From contig OW388303.1 in the NCBI GenBank assembly GCA_936450465.1, positions 4,237,693 to 4,301,692 of the forward strand: DNA of 64,000 nt, given 5' to 3'. The position numbers were made by a program, and so were the translations under genes. Below are positions 43,189 through 55,335 of this stretch, one piece after another (position 1 is the stretch's first letter; each line of letters starts with the position of its first letter). Under the pieces are notes generated by a model. That model saw only the letters and a program-made list of their open reading frames with translations, had not been told where the DNA came from and searched no databases. This stretch comes from Gibbula magus (taxonomy: Eukaryota; Mollusca; Gastropoda; Trochida; Trochidae).

Positions 43189-43609
43189 CTATAGTAAATG
43201 TGAGATAGGTAATATATAAATGCTGCCAAAAAGGAATGACAGTGTGTTTTTTCACAGCGTGCATATAAATAAGGCCAGTTCTTTGGCCTTACATTGGTTA
43301 TTGGCCACAGTGGTAATGATAGTGATATGAACAGTATATAGGTTCAGGGTTATTTGATGAATTAAACTACGAACTATTTATAACCCGGGGTATTTTCTAC
43401 AAAATTTTCCAAAAGTGATTACAGAAGAGATACATTTACAAAAACGAATTCAGTCAGTATGTTCAAAGACGCTGTAGCAAGTTTTTCTAACTGAAATAAA
43501 GTGAGCTCACGAAAAGGTTAATTAATGTTACCAATTGCTACATAATACTCCCGAATCAATAAAAAGAGTTCTAAAACGAATGTATATTGTTTGGTAAAGC
43601 CATCCGATT

Positions 43610-43685
43610 CCATTTCCCTTCAGTTCGAGCGGCCATTATAAGGTATTCAAATTAAAATAGCCGCTCGAAGGAAGTTAAAGCGATC
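43610..43685. repeat. Small hairpin, CCCTTCAGTTCGAGCGGC
   Basis: CTTCAGTTCGAGCGGCCATT is mirrored by AATAGCCGCTCGAAGGAAG about 30 bp later. Confidence 0.7.
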
Positions 43686-44779
43686 TCATTGATGTAGCGA
43701 TACCTTAACACTCAAAGTAGAGTTTTAAATATGGTACCATGATAGAATGGTTAACCATGAGGCATGAGGTCTACAGATCTACATCTTACAATGAAGACTT
43801 CTACACCACGGTTTCTACGTCAAACCATTTCTTTCAATATTGATAACCGTTTTCTATGAATAGGGCTTATCGAGTCATGAAATGTGATGTTTTACACTCT
43901 AACATAACAATATATCGAATAAACTTTTATAATAAATAGCAAATCTGAAAGAAATTTTTTTTTCGATTTACATGCTAAAGCGCCTTTAAGGGGAAGTATG
44001 TTTACATATATATGTGTAACCTCCCAAAACTTCAGATTGCCCAAAACTCAGACGGTTAAAACAATATCCGTTATGGTAGGTTGCACTGAAGTGGACTACG
44101 CTGTTACCTTTCCGAACTAAAGGACTGGTCCAAACAATAAAACATAACATGAGAACGACTTTATTCAGTACAAAAAATGTTATTATTCAGCATAAAAAAA
44201 CAATAAATATTGTTAATACACAATACTTAAAGCATAAAAATGATTAAAGATTTTTAAAAAATCGTTTATCGTTTTTATGCGTAATTTGTATTGAGTACTG
44301 ACAATTATTATAAGCAAAATTGTTCATATAAGTTTTAAAATCTAAACGCTAAAAAAATCTCAATCTTTTAGACATTGTATGCAAATCATATTTGTCAATG
44401 AACATTATTGTAAAAACATACCTTATCATCATATGTGATCAAACTTTTCATCAAACTTGTGGTAACACAATAACACTAATCCTCACCATAATCTCACCTA
44501 ATTTATCATAAAGACATATATTAGCTTATGTACATGTACTATTAATTCATTCTTATAGACATTTTGCTCACTATCACTTGCAAAACGCCATACTCTCTTT
44601 TTTCCCAAGCTTACTAATTTGATATATCCAGCTTACTAAATAGCGATTAATGTCCCGTTTGGCACCCCATGTTATTGAATAACTGAAGCATACATTATTA
44701 TCCGCTTTACGAAAAGTTCACAACAAATTGCTCCATGCTGAACATCACGTTCACATACTGTTTTACTTCTCTCGTTGAC

Positions 44780-44895
44780 ATAGGCACCAGACCGTAAATA
44801 TACATGTACGTACACCTACCTACATATATAACAGCTTTATATGTTTTATAGATAAGTAGGTAGGTATATATATTTATGGTCTGGCTCCTGTAGTC
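44780..44895. repeat. Palindromic repeat, CACCAGACCGTAAATATAC
   Basis: GGCACCAGACCGTAAATATA with CACCTACCTACATA faces TAGGTAGGTATATATATTTA with TGGTCTGGCTCC. Probably a short hairpin element. Confidence 0.7.
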
Positions 44896-45842
44896 ACTGA
44901 TACCCAGGGACGCAAGGGCATCTGATAATTAAAAGATGTCGCATTGTGTTGACCAAACTTTATCATGCCGGTGGGAATGCATGGCCCATGTTTTCCTTCC
45001 CACTAGCAGCTCGCACTATCTTGTGTGGGGTGGACTAAATATCAACTATTGTTGACTCTGCTTTAATAATCATTCATAAGATATTTTTTGTTTTTAAATG
45101 AATAAATTAAAATACCATATGTATATACTAAAATAAATCGAAAATTATAAAGGCAGGTTATTCCGCATAAGATAAGGATGCGTGTGTACCGCTTTCCAGC
45201 GATGTTGCCTATAGGCCTATACAGTTCAACCGCCGTTATAAACAATGATAAGGATGAACCAGCGAGGTCCTTCTAAGGCGGGATGCCTGTACAGCTCAAC
45301 CGCAATATTATGGAAATAGCATGCCAGCGATAAGCGTTCCTTCCCATCAAGTTGCACTTGTATCAGCATTGCGTCCCTGGCGATACGACTGATAAGCGGA
45401 ACTGAGCATGCGCAAGTTGCATAGGCGGAAACGGACTTTCGAGACTAATAGCATGGAGATTAATATCTCCATGCAAAAAAACACATTTTGTTTATAGATA
45501 AACGGAGATTTACCCCACACTCTCATTAACCCCAACATTATACAGTTGGTGTGAAATGTTTTCTGTCAGCATTGTAAAAGGCGAATTAACTGAACAAGAC
45601 GGACATTTGGTGCCATGGACCTGTTATGCTGAGTCTCACACGATCATACCAGTATTTCCCCTCAAAACGAGTGTAGATCTATAACTAGTTTATATTGCAA
45701 CACGGAGTGTTCAAATGTTATGTGAAACCCGGGTACTATTGGAGACCCGTGTTGTATTTACCTCCGCACCCCTTACCCCCCGGGTTGTATTGGAGGCCCG
45801 GGTTGTATTAGAGGCCCGGGTTGTATTAAAGGAAATACGGTA

Positions 45843-46302
45843 CCTTCGTTATTCTTTATTCAAGTTACGAATCTACGGATGCATATTTGACAAAGGTTTC
45901 AACTATAGATGTGTGACAAATACCGCATGACAATGTTCTATTAATGGACATGTATTGTTGAAAACAAAGGACAACCCTAATAAGTTAATGGGCGAGTGTA
46001 TATATTCCTGGGTTGTCAATAATGTCCGTTGAATGTAAACCTTGGAATCAGTATATTGTTATCACTCAACGAACTCAACAGAAACAATGAAGCGTCATAA
46101 AATTCCCAATAGATCCAGCTGAATTATTAATGAACATTAAAAGGATGCTGATGGAAAATACGCATGTATGCCAATTTTGATTTTTAGCAAAGTCTCGATA
46201 GCACTATGATTCAGCTGGATATACAGTCGTAGCGATTGATGACTCAATCTGACAGTATTTGGTTGAATATCACAATGGATACTAAATGTATCTTATAACT
46301 TC
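45843..46302. other. No feature seen
   Basis: AT-rich DNA between the TA-flanked element and the 44-bp array. Confidence 0.5.
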
Positions 46303-46696
46303 GTGATACTCGTAATGCATTTTAAATGTGTCATTGTTGTATATTCGTGATACTCGTAATGCATTTTAAATGTGTCATTGTTGTATATTCGTGATACTCG
46401 TAATGTATTTTAAATGTGTCATTGTTGTATATTCGTGATACTCGTAATGCATTTTAAATGTGTCATTGTTGTATATTCGTGATACTCGTAATATATTTTA
46501 AATGTGTCATTGTTGTATATTCGTGATACTCGTAATATTTTAAATGTGTCATTGTTGTATATTCGTGATACTCGTAATGTATTTTAAATGTGTCATTGTT
46601 GTATATTCGTGATACTCGTAATGTATTTTAAATGTGTCATTGTTGTATATTCGTGATACTCGTAATGTATTTTAAATGTGTCATTGTTGTATATTG
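46303..46696. repeat. 44-bp tandem array, about 9 copies
   Basis: Unit begins GTGATACTCGTAATG and continues with TTTTAAATGTGTCATTG and TTGTATATTC; one unit is 4 bp short. Near-identical copies. Confidence 0.96.
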
Positions 46697-47008
46697 AGTT
46701 TCATATGTTGGAATTCGCATGTGTTCATTGTGTTGCCCTGTCATATTTAAAACTGATTCCCTTATTGGTAACAGGTAACAGGTAATTTGTAGCATTAGTA
46801 TAAGTATTAAAGTTACCAAGTTACCTGTGTCGACTATCTATATGTATTTCTAAAAATAACATTTAATTGCATTTGGGTCAGAAATTCAAAATGCATATAT
46901 TTTTTAATTGCAATGTGTATCCGTTAACTTACAACAATCTTCCCCTGATGTTTCATAATTTGTATTGTTGAATTAACCCGAATATGGAATTGCAAACAAC
47001 AGTACCCT

Positions 47009-47746
47009 CATTCTTTTCCCACATAGCATACTCCATTCAGAATTCCGATCCTTACCTCTGTTCTAAAGGACTGGATTCCCCGGCCCCAGCGAAATCCCCT
47101 AGCGGGAAAGGGGAACATCATACTATATCCCTGCTTCTTAACCAATGAAAACTCATCTTTAACCGGCCATGACCGACCGAGTGACTTCAAAGATCTAATC
47201 ATTTGACTCTAACGGGCCTTGCTAATTATATGTATCATTTAAATAACACAATGAACTATTCGGTATTTGTCTCTCTCTTATATATCAGTCAACTTCCAAA
47301 CTCTTGCCAGTCTGCATTACTGGCTGATTTAAGCCTTGCGGTATTTCCCTCACTTTGTTGTGCCTAGATAGTGAATCGCTACAACAGAAATGCATAGTGG
47401 ACAAGGATTTCTAAGCACAGATTTCTTAAGGAAACACTGCAAGGCCTAAATCAGCCAGTAATGGAGACTGGCAAGAGTTATGCCTTGCATTGGAAAGTTG
47501 TATATCAGTATGTTTGTGATCAATTGTTTTTACAAAATCAAACAGCATATTTCAAGGAAAACAAATTAACCGTCGTTCATTTAGCATTATGTCGTGCCAT
47601 TGGCTAATGTCACTTTTATAACGGCGTCGCTGATTGCACAACTTGATTAAAATACTACAAATCAGGACACTACCTTCCAGGCCGGGGAATCCAGGTCTTT
47701 TAGAACAGAGTAATCTGAAGGGAGTAACCTCTGTGCGAAGAGAATG
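47009..47746. mobile_element. Palindromic element related to the 55590 hairpin
   Basis: The right end (CTGAAGGGAGTAACCTCTGT, then GCGAAGAGAATG) matches the 55590 element, and the left end CATTCTTTTCCCACA is its worn inverted partner. A second pair CTCTGTTCTAAAGGACTGGA and TCCAGGTCTTTTAGAACAGAG extends the arms. No clear target duplication. Confidence 0.65.
47281..47510. mobile_element. Inner hairpin nested in the 47009 element
   Basis: ACTCTTGCCAGTCTGCATTA with CTGGCTGATTTAAGCCTTGC at the left is mirrored by GCAAGGCCTAAATCAGCCAG with TAATGGAGACTGGCAAGAGT at the right. A diverged relative lies at 55190-55330. Confidence 0.8.
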
Positions 47747-48480
47747 CCATATTGAAGAGAATTGACTTAAAACGTCTGTTCTATTTTAGTTACGGGTCGA
47801 CTGAGAAACCTCCTAATGATGTTGTTAAGGTTGCAATTTTATCACTCAGTAAATTATAAAAACAGAGCCATTGACACTGTAGCTCAATAAATATGTAAAC
47901 TTCACAGAAGCATTTATCAGACTGAGGTGTAACAAATTTCAGAGAGAAATGGAAAAGAAAATGAAAACAGGTCTCTGGGTCGTTGCCCCCTCTGTTTCGG
48001 GTCACACGATCACCAAATTAACAATACAATATTCCCATTCGCTAAGAAGTCTGTATACAACATTTCAGCTTTCTAGAGTTTTTTTGTGCTAGACAAGATG
48101 AAAATAGGTGTTAAGGTTGTGATCCCGTTGACCCTTATTTGGGGCTTGACGATATGTAACACTATTTTAGTTAGACAATCGATGACATATCACATTAATG
48201 AAATGTGACTTCCACAATGATACACACACTATTATTACAAGTAATGGCTTGAGTATTCTCTGTGGAGAGAGAATAAACCACTTCAAAGCACATGGAGGGC
48301 ATGAGTAACAATAACAATGGTGTTCATGGCACCAAGGAATCAATGCCCATACCAATCAATTGTTCACGACCCTTACAAAACAAGTATTAATAACAGGCGT
48401 TGGATCCAAGATATGCAATGATAAAGTGGAACCTTTGGAATACCATCAAAAGCATATCTAATTTTAAATGAGACTTGACT
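47747..48480. other. No feature seen
   Basis: No gene or recognised repeat. Confidence 0.5.
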
Positions 48481-48665
48481 TGAGGTGAGGTGATTTGGGG
48501 TTTAGCTCCGCTTCCAAGGGTATTTCACTTTTGTTAGAATTTTTGCAGTGAGTGTGAGTCTGCAACGACATTGCGGTGGAACCGGCGGGCATCGGCTGGA
48601 ACTAACGAACCATGGGTGGTACTGCGCTGAAAATTAGTGCAGCATTGCATCCAAACTGCACTGTG
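48481..48665 (-). mobile_element. 5'-truncated copy of the 49103 SINE
   Basis: Shares GGGGTTTA-C-CCGCTT near one end and GAACCATGGGTGGTACT and GCATCGGCTGGA with the full copy. The tRNA-like head is missing. Confidence 0.75.
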
Positions 48666-49102
48666 TCAATGAGTTAATCATTTGCGATTTGCGATTAGTA
48701 TATTTCAGTGGGGCATTGTCAAAGATAAAAAATAATATAAATTTAGGAGTTTATATGAACTGCGACTGCGTGTAGCAGTATTGAAATAAACATCAAATTT
48801 GAATTGGTAAAATAAAGACTACAATGTGCATTATTGAACATGATTTAATAATAATGAAATCATTAATCAAAATCAATTCAAATAACGCCAAGCGACATGG
48901 AAATCTCAACATTTTAAAAATCTCATTGAATTGCTATCGCGTATGAGATGAGTATACCCTTCAAATAAAGAAACGCATAGGTAAATTCCGTGACGATTTT
49001 CGTAGGTGAACGAGCTTGAAGCAAAAGTGATACACTGCTCCATCAATGTATTTGTTATCCGCATTTCTATCGCAAATACCCTGATTATCTGGGACGCTTT
49101 GG

Positions 49103-49394
49103 TGAGGTGAGATGGGGTTTAACGCCGCTTTCAAGAGTAATTCACTTATATCGCGGCTGCTAGTATTATGGCAGGGAGAAAGCCAGCAACGCCATGTGGC
49201 TATTCTTTGCGGTGAAACCTGCGAGCATCGGCTGGATCTAGCGAACCATGGGTGGTACTACGCTGAAATTCAGTGCAGCATTTGACCCAAACCTTACTGC
49301 GTGTAGAACAGTTCTCTACTGCAGACAAAGTTGCCGTGCCCCTGACCTCTTGATCCGAAGCCGAACGCGCTAACCACTGCGCTATCCCGCCCCC
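49103..49394 (-). mobile_element. tRNA-derived SINE, full length
   Basis: On the - strand it starts with a tRNA-like head GGGATAGCGCAGTGGTTAGC (A box), has a body with ACCACCCATGGTTCGC, and ends with a tail containing GGCGTTAAACCCCATCTCAC. The flanks GGGACGCTTTGG (49091-49102) and GGTACGCTTTGG (49395-49406) form a 12-bp target duplication with one mismatch. The B box has decayed. The GGCGTTAAAC tail is, from memory, common in mollusc retroposons. Confidence 0.85.
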
Positions 49395-49406
49395 GGTACG
49401 CTTTGG

Positions 49407-51314
49407 ACTGGTAACGCTATGAATGGTGTAATGATTGGTGCCAATGAAGTGTAACATAGAGCAATGTTGGCAGTATCCGGTGAAGTCCGATGATCTATCA
49501 TTAACTGTCAAATCACACAATTTCATTGACTACCAAACTACATGCTATAACAAGCGATGAGAGATGAGTAGCCAGTCGGTTAACGTTATGAGTTAAAGGC
49601 ATATTAGACAATCAGGGTATTTGGAGTAGTATTGAAGATACAATACTCTGATGGAACAGGGTAAAAAATGTGACTGCAATAAAAAAGGAAATGAAATAAA
49701 CTAACAACCATTACTTATATGTATTTATGCAATGTTAAACGAAAAGTAAAGTGGATTCACGTGCAACATGTACCAGGTGTATAGCGTCTGCTATTCTTGG
49801 AACCTGCTGTGACTGAACCAGGCTCAGAAACTGTCACAAATCCGCTGCATCCGCATAGGATTGACACGTCGGATTGTTCTGGACGTTTCACCATTTATAA
49901 TGCATGGCCAAGGTCAGATCTCCTTCGTGTTGACGCTGACGTCAACGGAGGTTCTGGAAAGTGTTGACACGTAAATAATTCACTTTTGCAACACGGATGT
50001 AATGAAAATAACTTTATAATTTCACATATGCGTTTCTTGGTTTGGAGGTTGAAATAGCATAAATGCAAAGTAAACATTGAAATCTTACAAATTATTAATA
50101 ATAAATGCTACAGACAAAAACGGTATCTAAGCGTTGAATTATGTTCGATTAGCAAATTGCCAAGCACCGATATGTAACATATTAATATATATAATCACAG
50201 GTAATAATGGTTACTTAAACAATACTGGGAGCAAGGAAAGATCGAGCTATATAAATAGGGCATTGGTGAGGTTACTTGACAAAGCCACAGACCCTCGATC
50301 CATTGTTTAACGTGAAAACAAAACACATATTTTTGGAGACAACCACTCAAATCCTTCTCATTAAGTATAATGTTCCATTGAAGCGGATTTCAGGGGTTGT
50401 CTCATTAAACGTTTGCCAATTCTTATTCTTTTATTTTGAAAAAAGTTTTTTAATTCATTATGCAACCTTGACGCAGTGGTCTGTGAACAAACGGCAGCAC
50501 ATTATTTTCCAACATTTTGTTGGAATGATGATACGTTTAACTTATCATCGTTCGAGTGACAAATATATAAGTAAACACATGCATTCTAAAATACGATTAT
50601 ATATCAATGAACCGAAACGACACACAATCAACATTACGCTTTGGTAGCAACTAAAACTCATCTAGAAATGTTCATGAATCAATATGAATTCCTATCGTTG
50701 AAGCATTAAATCACATTGTAAATGAAAACTTATATTGATGTAATGGTCACCAGAAATGACACCTCTCCTGTTAACACTCATTCTTAATTGATGAAATGTT
50801 TGACAATCTACACTGCATCAACTCCAGTTCAAATGTTGATACGACATTGCAGCTCCAGTCCAATACAATACAACACGTCGCTCCGACAAATCGTACGGTG
50901 TCATTGGTCATTTAAACCAAGACAAGGATGACAGACCCTATCTATGATTTGGAACACGAAAATGCAAAAGGGTAAAATGAAGAATGTTTTGGTTCTCGTC
51001 TTTTGGAACCTCAATCACACTGAAACTTAACACGCCTTGATGGTGCACTATCTTGATGTGTTCCCACGATCTACAGGATCATATTGTCTTACTGGGAAGA
51101 AAGTAAACACAGGCGCAATGGAGATACTTTGTTTCTGTCTGCATGTGAGTCGCTGGACAGAAGGTACGTCGGACCAAGATTTCCGAAGCTATATTTAGTT
51201 AACGTTAATGTATGATTCTTACGATTATATAATCAGCACTTTATCGTCATTCTCACTGACCAGTAAAAAAGTATTCGAACTTTAAATTAAACATGAATCA
51301 TTGGCAACATGTAC
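49407..51314. other. No supported gene
   Basis: The open frame at 50276-50647 (+) has no domain, an AT-driven composition and no splice support. Nothing else is recognised. Confidence 0.45.
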
Positions 51315-51546
51315 AGAATATAACCAAAAACACAAAAAGCAGAAAATAATATTTGCATTTCTGGAAGCAAATTAAAACTGTAAGTATTAGAAACATTATC
51401 AGACAAAACGTGATCACGGATAGCCTGTGAAGAAAATAACCATAAACAAAATATCAACAAATAATGTTTGCATTTCTGGAAGAAAATTAAAACTGTAAGT
51501 ATTGGAAAACAGTTTTAGCTAAAACATGATCACTGGTAGGCTGTGA
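51315..51546 (-). repeat. 116-bp tandem duplication spanning the CD225-like stop codon
   Basis: Unit starts fall at 51315, 51431 and 51547 (AGAATATAACCAAAAAC and variants), 116 bp apart. The real stop is at 51530-51532, and the copy 116 bp downstream still reads VIFFTGYP and TGA. Confidence 0.85.
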
Positions 51547-52171
51547 AGAATATAACCAAAAACAAAATAGCAGCGTAACACGTAACCGAGAATATAGCAC
51601 CAGCGATGAACATGAGAGTCGCCATCTTGCCAAGACGCTCAGCTCGCTTCTCGTCTCCCTCCTTAAAGGCAGTGTCCGACTCCTGCATGTAATGGACTCC
51701 CGGCAGGCAACAGATGAAGACGAAATACAGGCAACACGTACACCAGAAGAAAGAGTGGATTTTGTGGTTGAAGGTGTTGTAAGGGTTCGGTAGGATGGAC
51801 GCTGTAGATGAGCTTGATAGGGTAGCTTCAAGGGTCCGCTTGTCCACCATCTTGATGATGTCACTCGGGCTGGTGATGACGTCACGTCCGTTCATATCAA
51901 CGAAAACTTCGTCTGTGTTTGAATCAGTAGATTTGGTCATTGGCTTCCCGGATGTAGAAATACTCCGAGACTGTCGATACAAGGCTCGTTTTGATTTGGC
52001 GCTGACCAGGGGATCTGGTGAGGTCGGGCTCTTCTCTCCACTAGCCACAGCCTCGCTTACACTCTGGATGGGACTACCATGTTCGTTTTCTACCGGACTT
52101 CCGGTCTCGCTAGCAGACGACCGGTATCGGTTGTGATACGAAGGATGGCGGGCTATATTTCCATACGGCAT
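51530..52171 (-). CDS. CD225/dispanin-like two-helix membrane protein, 213 aa
   Basis: A single open frame from ATG at 52171 to TGA at 51530-51532. The start is supported by an in-frame TGA 18 bases upstream. Residues 1-130 are hydrophilic and Ser/Pro-rich (disordered). Residues 139-160 form helix 1 with clustered cysteines (CTCC and CCLPGVHY), 165-182 are a polar loop (KEGDEKRAERLGKMA) and 183-209 form helix 2. The Cys-Cys-x-Pro-Gly end of helix 1 followed by a loop with G-D...A-x-R-x-G is the CD225/dispanin pattern (IFITM, PRRT, SynDIG families). Those act in membrane trafficking, fusion control or synapse organisation; no specific role can be assigned here. The long N-terminal region is closer to SynDIG/PRRT than to IFITM. 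No intron is seen, though a 5' UTR intron is possible. Confidence 0.75.
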   Translation of the reverse strand: MPYGNIARHPSYHNRYRSSASETGSPVENEHGSPIQSVSEAVASGEKSPTSPDPLVSAKSKRALYRQSRSISTSGKPMTKSTDSNTDEVFVDMNGRDVITSPSDIIKMVDKRTLEATLSSSSTASILPNPYNTFNHKIHSFFWCTCCLYFVFICCLPGVHYMQESDTAFKEGDEKRAERLGKMATLMFIAGAIFSVTCYAAILFLVIFFTAYQ

Positions 52172-54009
52172 ATTGACACGATCTAGTCAAGTTATAGAGA
52201 CGAGTGCGTTCCCACACTATTCACTGAATCAGAAATTAAATACTTCTTCAGAAAAAGAGAATTGATCTTGAAGTTGAAGCTGGAATCGGTATGGGTAACG
52301 TTTAACACAATGTAGTCACTTTATCCAGCACAACGCTTCTTCGTTAACGTTTCACTTCTACTTTGAAGTGGTATAAAGGAAATAACACTTTCACAATTCG
52401 TTAGATGAAATTTCCCACTAGTAAACAATATTTTGTCCTGATTTTTAATGAATACAGGACAGTCAGAATGTCGACAACACGTTATGTGAACTTACTTCAA
52501 CACAGTAAAACTGTCACATCCGCGTATAGCTTCTTCTCTTCGGGAAGTATCCTACTAAGGGAAGTCCATTGTGTATCCAAAATTTCAAATATGCAGCTCA
52601 CAAGATGGATATTAAAACACTTTCAAATATTTAACAATTAATACCATCGAAAGAAACACTTTCAAGTATTTAGCGTCCCAGGCGAACTGTTTTAACGGTC
52701 ACAATGTTTCAAATATCACAATGTTAATCCGATTAGCGAAACCATCCTCAGTACGAAGTAATCCTACATTCACCAAATATGTCGTCTGCTCCGCGAGTCG
52801 GGGGAGCGTGCGAGCCAGTGGACTGAGCTCTCAAATATGTTAGCTTTGTGACGCGAACGTTCAGTAACGCGGATACGAAAATAAACTGGCCTCTCCACAC
52901 ACCTAATTGTTAGTTGAAAAGAATAAATATATGGCCCTGTTTCTAGGCGCAGTCACTCTCTCGATAGGTAATACGGGCAGGAGAATGTAGGCGGATTATA
53001 TCAGAGGTGGTTTGTCGTCTGCATGTGGTGACGTCTGCTTTTGGGCGTGTGCTAGACTGAAATATAGTCCGTCAAACAGATTTTAACAAAATTATAAGTT
53101 ATGTTTATTTTTGATATTCAATAGAGCCCTGGACCCTCACTGAGGTAATCTAGACTTGCTTCATTTTAACCTAATAAGTATTATTTACATGTTTGGCTGT
53201 AGACTGGTGTCTTGTCTCACTCAGTCTTTAATCACAATATTTTAGTTGATAGTTGATATTTAAGTTGGTATCTCCTGAAAACAAATCCAGATGTATGTAA
53301 AAATAATTTCCCGTTTATCTAAGACTCATTTCTAATATTTAAAAAAAATAGTCATAGACAAGTAAAGGTTAAACTCTGTTTTATCCATAGATTTAGAGTC
53401 AGTCTAGATGTGACTGTTTATTCGCAGTTACAGTTTTATCGCTCGAGTCATATAGGTCTATTACTTTGTTGTATGTTCGTTGGGGTTTAATTGCTCAAAT
53501 GTTTTTCATGATTTGTGATTACAAGTCTTTATGATATATGTTTACCTGTTTACCGTTCACCCATATTTCAAAGTGACTACGTTTAACTGAATCCTGGGTT
53601 TATTATATGGCAATGACAAATAAGCTGTCAAAACAAATTTCACTGCATGTTTAAAATTTTACATTATCTTTCTTTCTTTCAATTTCTTTTATAGAACTAA
53701 TTAAAGGTCTGTTAGAAGTGGTATATGAACGATAGAAAACGAAAGATTTCTGTATTGAATTTTTTTTTTTTATTTTCTTCTTTTGTACAAATGCTAACCC
53801 GCCTCTTATTGATATTGATGTGGGATTCGATTAAATGTCGAGTTACCATTGTGAAAGCTTTTCCAGGTTGGATAACTCACATGTGCGCATATAATATGTA
53901 TGAAACTGTTTTTGTTTACTCTGTGTGATCTAACTGAAATTATGTTATAAACAGTCTGTTTCATGGTCCTTGATTCATTATTTGCCCATTGTTTAACCCT
54001 ATAGGATAA
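52172..54009. other. Upstream region of the CD225-like gene; no further feature
   Basis: Contains the 5' UTR and presumably the promoter of the - strand gene; no TATA box or start element could be placed. Open frames at 52405-52641 and 53725-53928 have no domain. Confidence 0.35.
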
Positions 54010-54335
54010 TCTCCAAACTCAAACTCTTTATTCTCTAGAAACCGCCAACGGCGGTACATGAGACAAACATAATAAACATGTACATTTTACATAATATACA
54101 AGCTAGCAGCTTATTTACAAGTTATACTTCACTTTCTAAATACATTAAATATATGATTCAGTAATTTGGAGAGGCTTTTCAGATCTCTAGTGCTGGACAT
54201 GTTTGGAAATTTTAAATATTTGGCGTTGAAGCAAGTCTGTATCTCGTTGAAAATTCTCCTTTCTCTGATTCTCCCTTTTTATTATTTCTGTCTTATATAT
54301 TGATAGTGATCACGGGCTTTAGGAGACCACGCGTC
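54010..54335 (-). other. Possible degenerate coding repeat
   Basis: On the - strand, scattered coding-like text (KTDAWSPKARDHY near 54330, FPNMSSTRDLKSLSKLL near 54180) is broken by stops. It may be an old retroelement fragment; no family is assigned. Confidence 0.2.
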
Positions 54336-55184
54336 AGTCTTTTGTTAAAAATATAGCTCGATGAATGTGTCAGAAACTTGTCATGTCTCAAAGATAATTG
54401 ATCGATGTTGGTATGAATGTCTGAACTACATTGTATATACGTGTGATTTGGTTACTACATTCATAGAGAATTTATCTTAAACAAATCGATTGTATGTAGA
54501 CGTTGTAAATATATTTAAACGTTTAAGCGCGTTTTTTGCATATGAAAGACATTAAACAAAATATTTCAAATTTAATTTTATTATTTGAATCCTGAAGCAT
54601 TAACAGTCTCACTACCAAACGTTCAGTGTTTAATTTGCAACGATATTGAATAACACGCAATTTCCTCATTGTATTATGTTTATCCTTTAAACCGTGGAAA
54701 GTGATTACCATAACAATGGTCTATAAGGCATATCCGTGTCATAATGACCTCTATAGGTGTTCCCGCATGTTGTATTCAATGCAGGAATAAATCCCAAATG
54801 TATTACGTCACAGCACCATATATGGAGCAAATGTTGGCCTCATTTAGTTTCAGTAAATAATAAATACCATGACGTCAACTAAAAGAATGTTGACAATGTG
54901 TATGTTTACACAATCTGCTATATTTGTCAACAGTGCTCCTTAGTGTACCATTTTACTTCTATTTTATATTTAGTTATTTGTAATGAAGTATCTCAACTGT
55001 CACAGGAGAGGCCCATCGTATTGCAAGTTATGGCATTTACATGAAAATATAGATGGCATATAAATAACAAGTCTGTCTGTCCTGGATCCATTGGTGAAAA
55101 AAAACGCGATATACATACATAATCCAAGTGATTGCATATCTGAATGACTGAATAAATATATAAATAGATATTAACAATGAATAG

Positions 55185-55335
55185 GCAAACCTTCGCTGCA
55201 AGACATAACTCGGGCCAGGCCCAGTCTCTATCACTGGAGAATTTAAGCCTTGCTACATTTCGTCAGCTTTTCTGTGCCAGGGTAGCACATGGACTTAGTA
55301 GTGCAGTCAGAAATCTCTGTAACAGAAGAGGCGAC
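55185..55335. repeat. Diverged relative of the 47281 hairpin arm
   Basis: ATCACTGGAGAATTTAAGCC with TTGCTACATTTCGTCAGC aligns with ATTACTGGCTGATTTAAGCC and TTGCGGTATTTCCCTCAC at 47317. Confidence 0.5.

Larger units (their letters stand above)
41255..45842. mobile_element. Candidate 4.6-kb TA-flanked DNA transposon relic
   Basis: Ends are inverted: TA then CCGTATTTCCTCTAATATAA at the left, and TTGTATTAAAGGAAATACGG then TA at the right (two mismatches over about 23 bp). Both ends carry subterminal CCCGGGTTGTATT-type repeats. The inside holds a 110-bp tandem array, an ORF remnant at 42952-43188, and a duplicated AAAAAAGGAATCCAATAC at 41485 and 43159. The superfamily is not recognised. Two independent short elements with similar ends are an alternative. 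Confidence 0.45.

Noticed and set aside
50276..50647. 123-residue + strand open frame
   Set aside because: No domain, AT-driven composition, no splice or promoter support.
51795..52136. + strand open frame
   Set aside because: Shadow of the CD225-like gene on the - strand.
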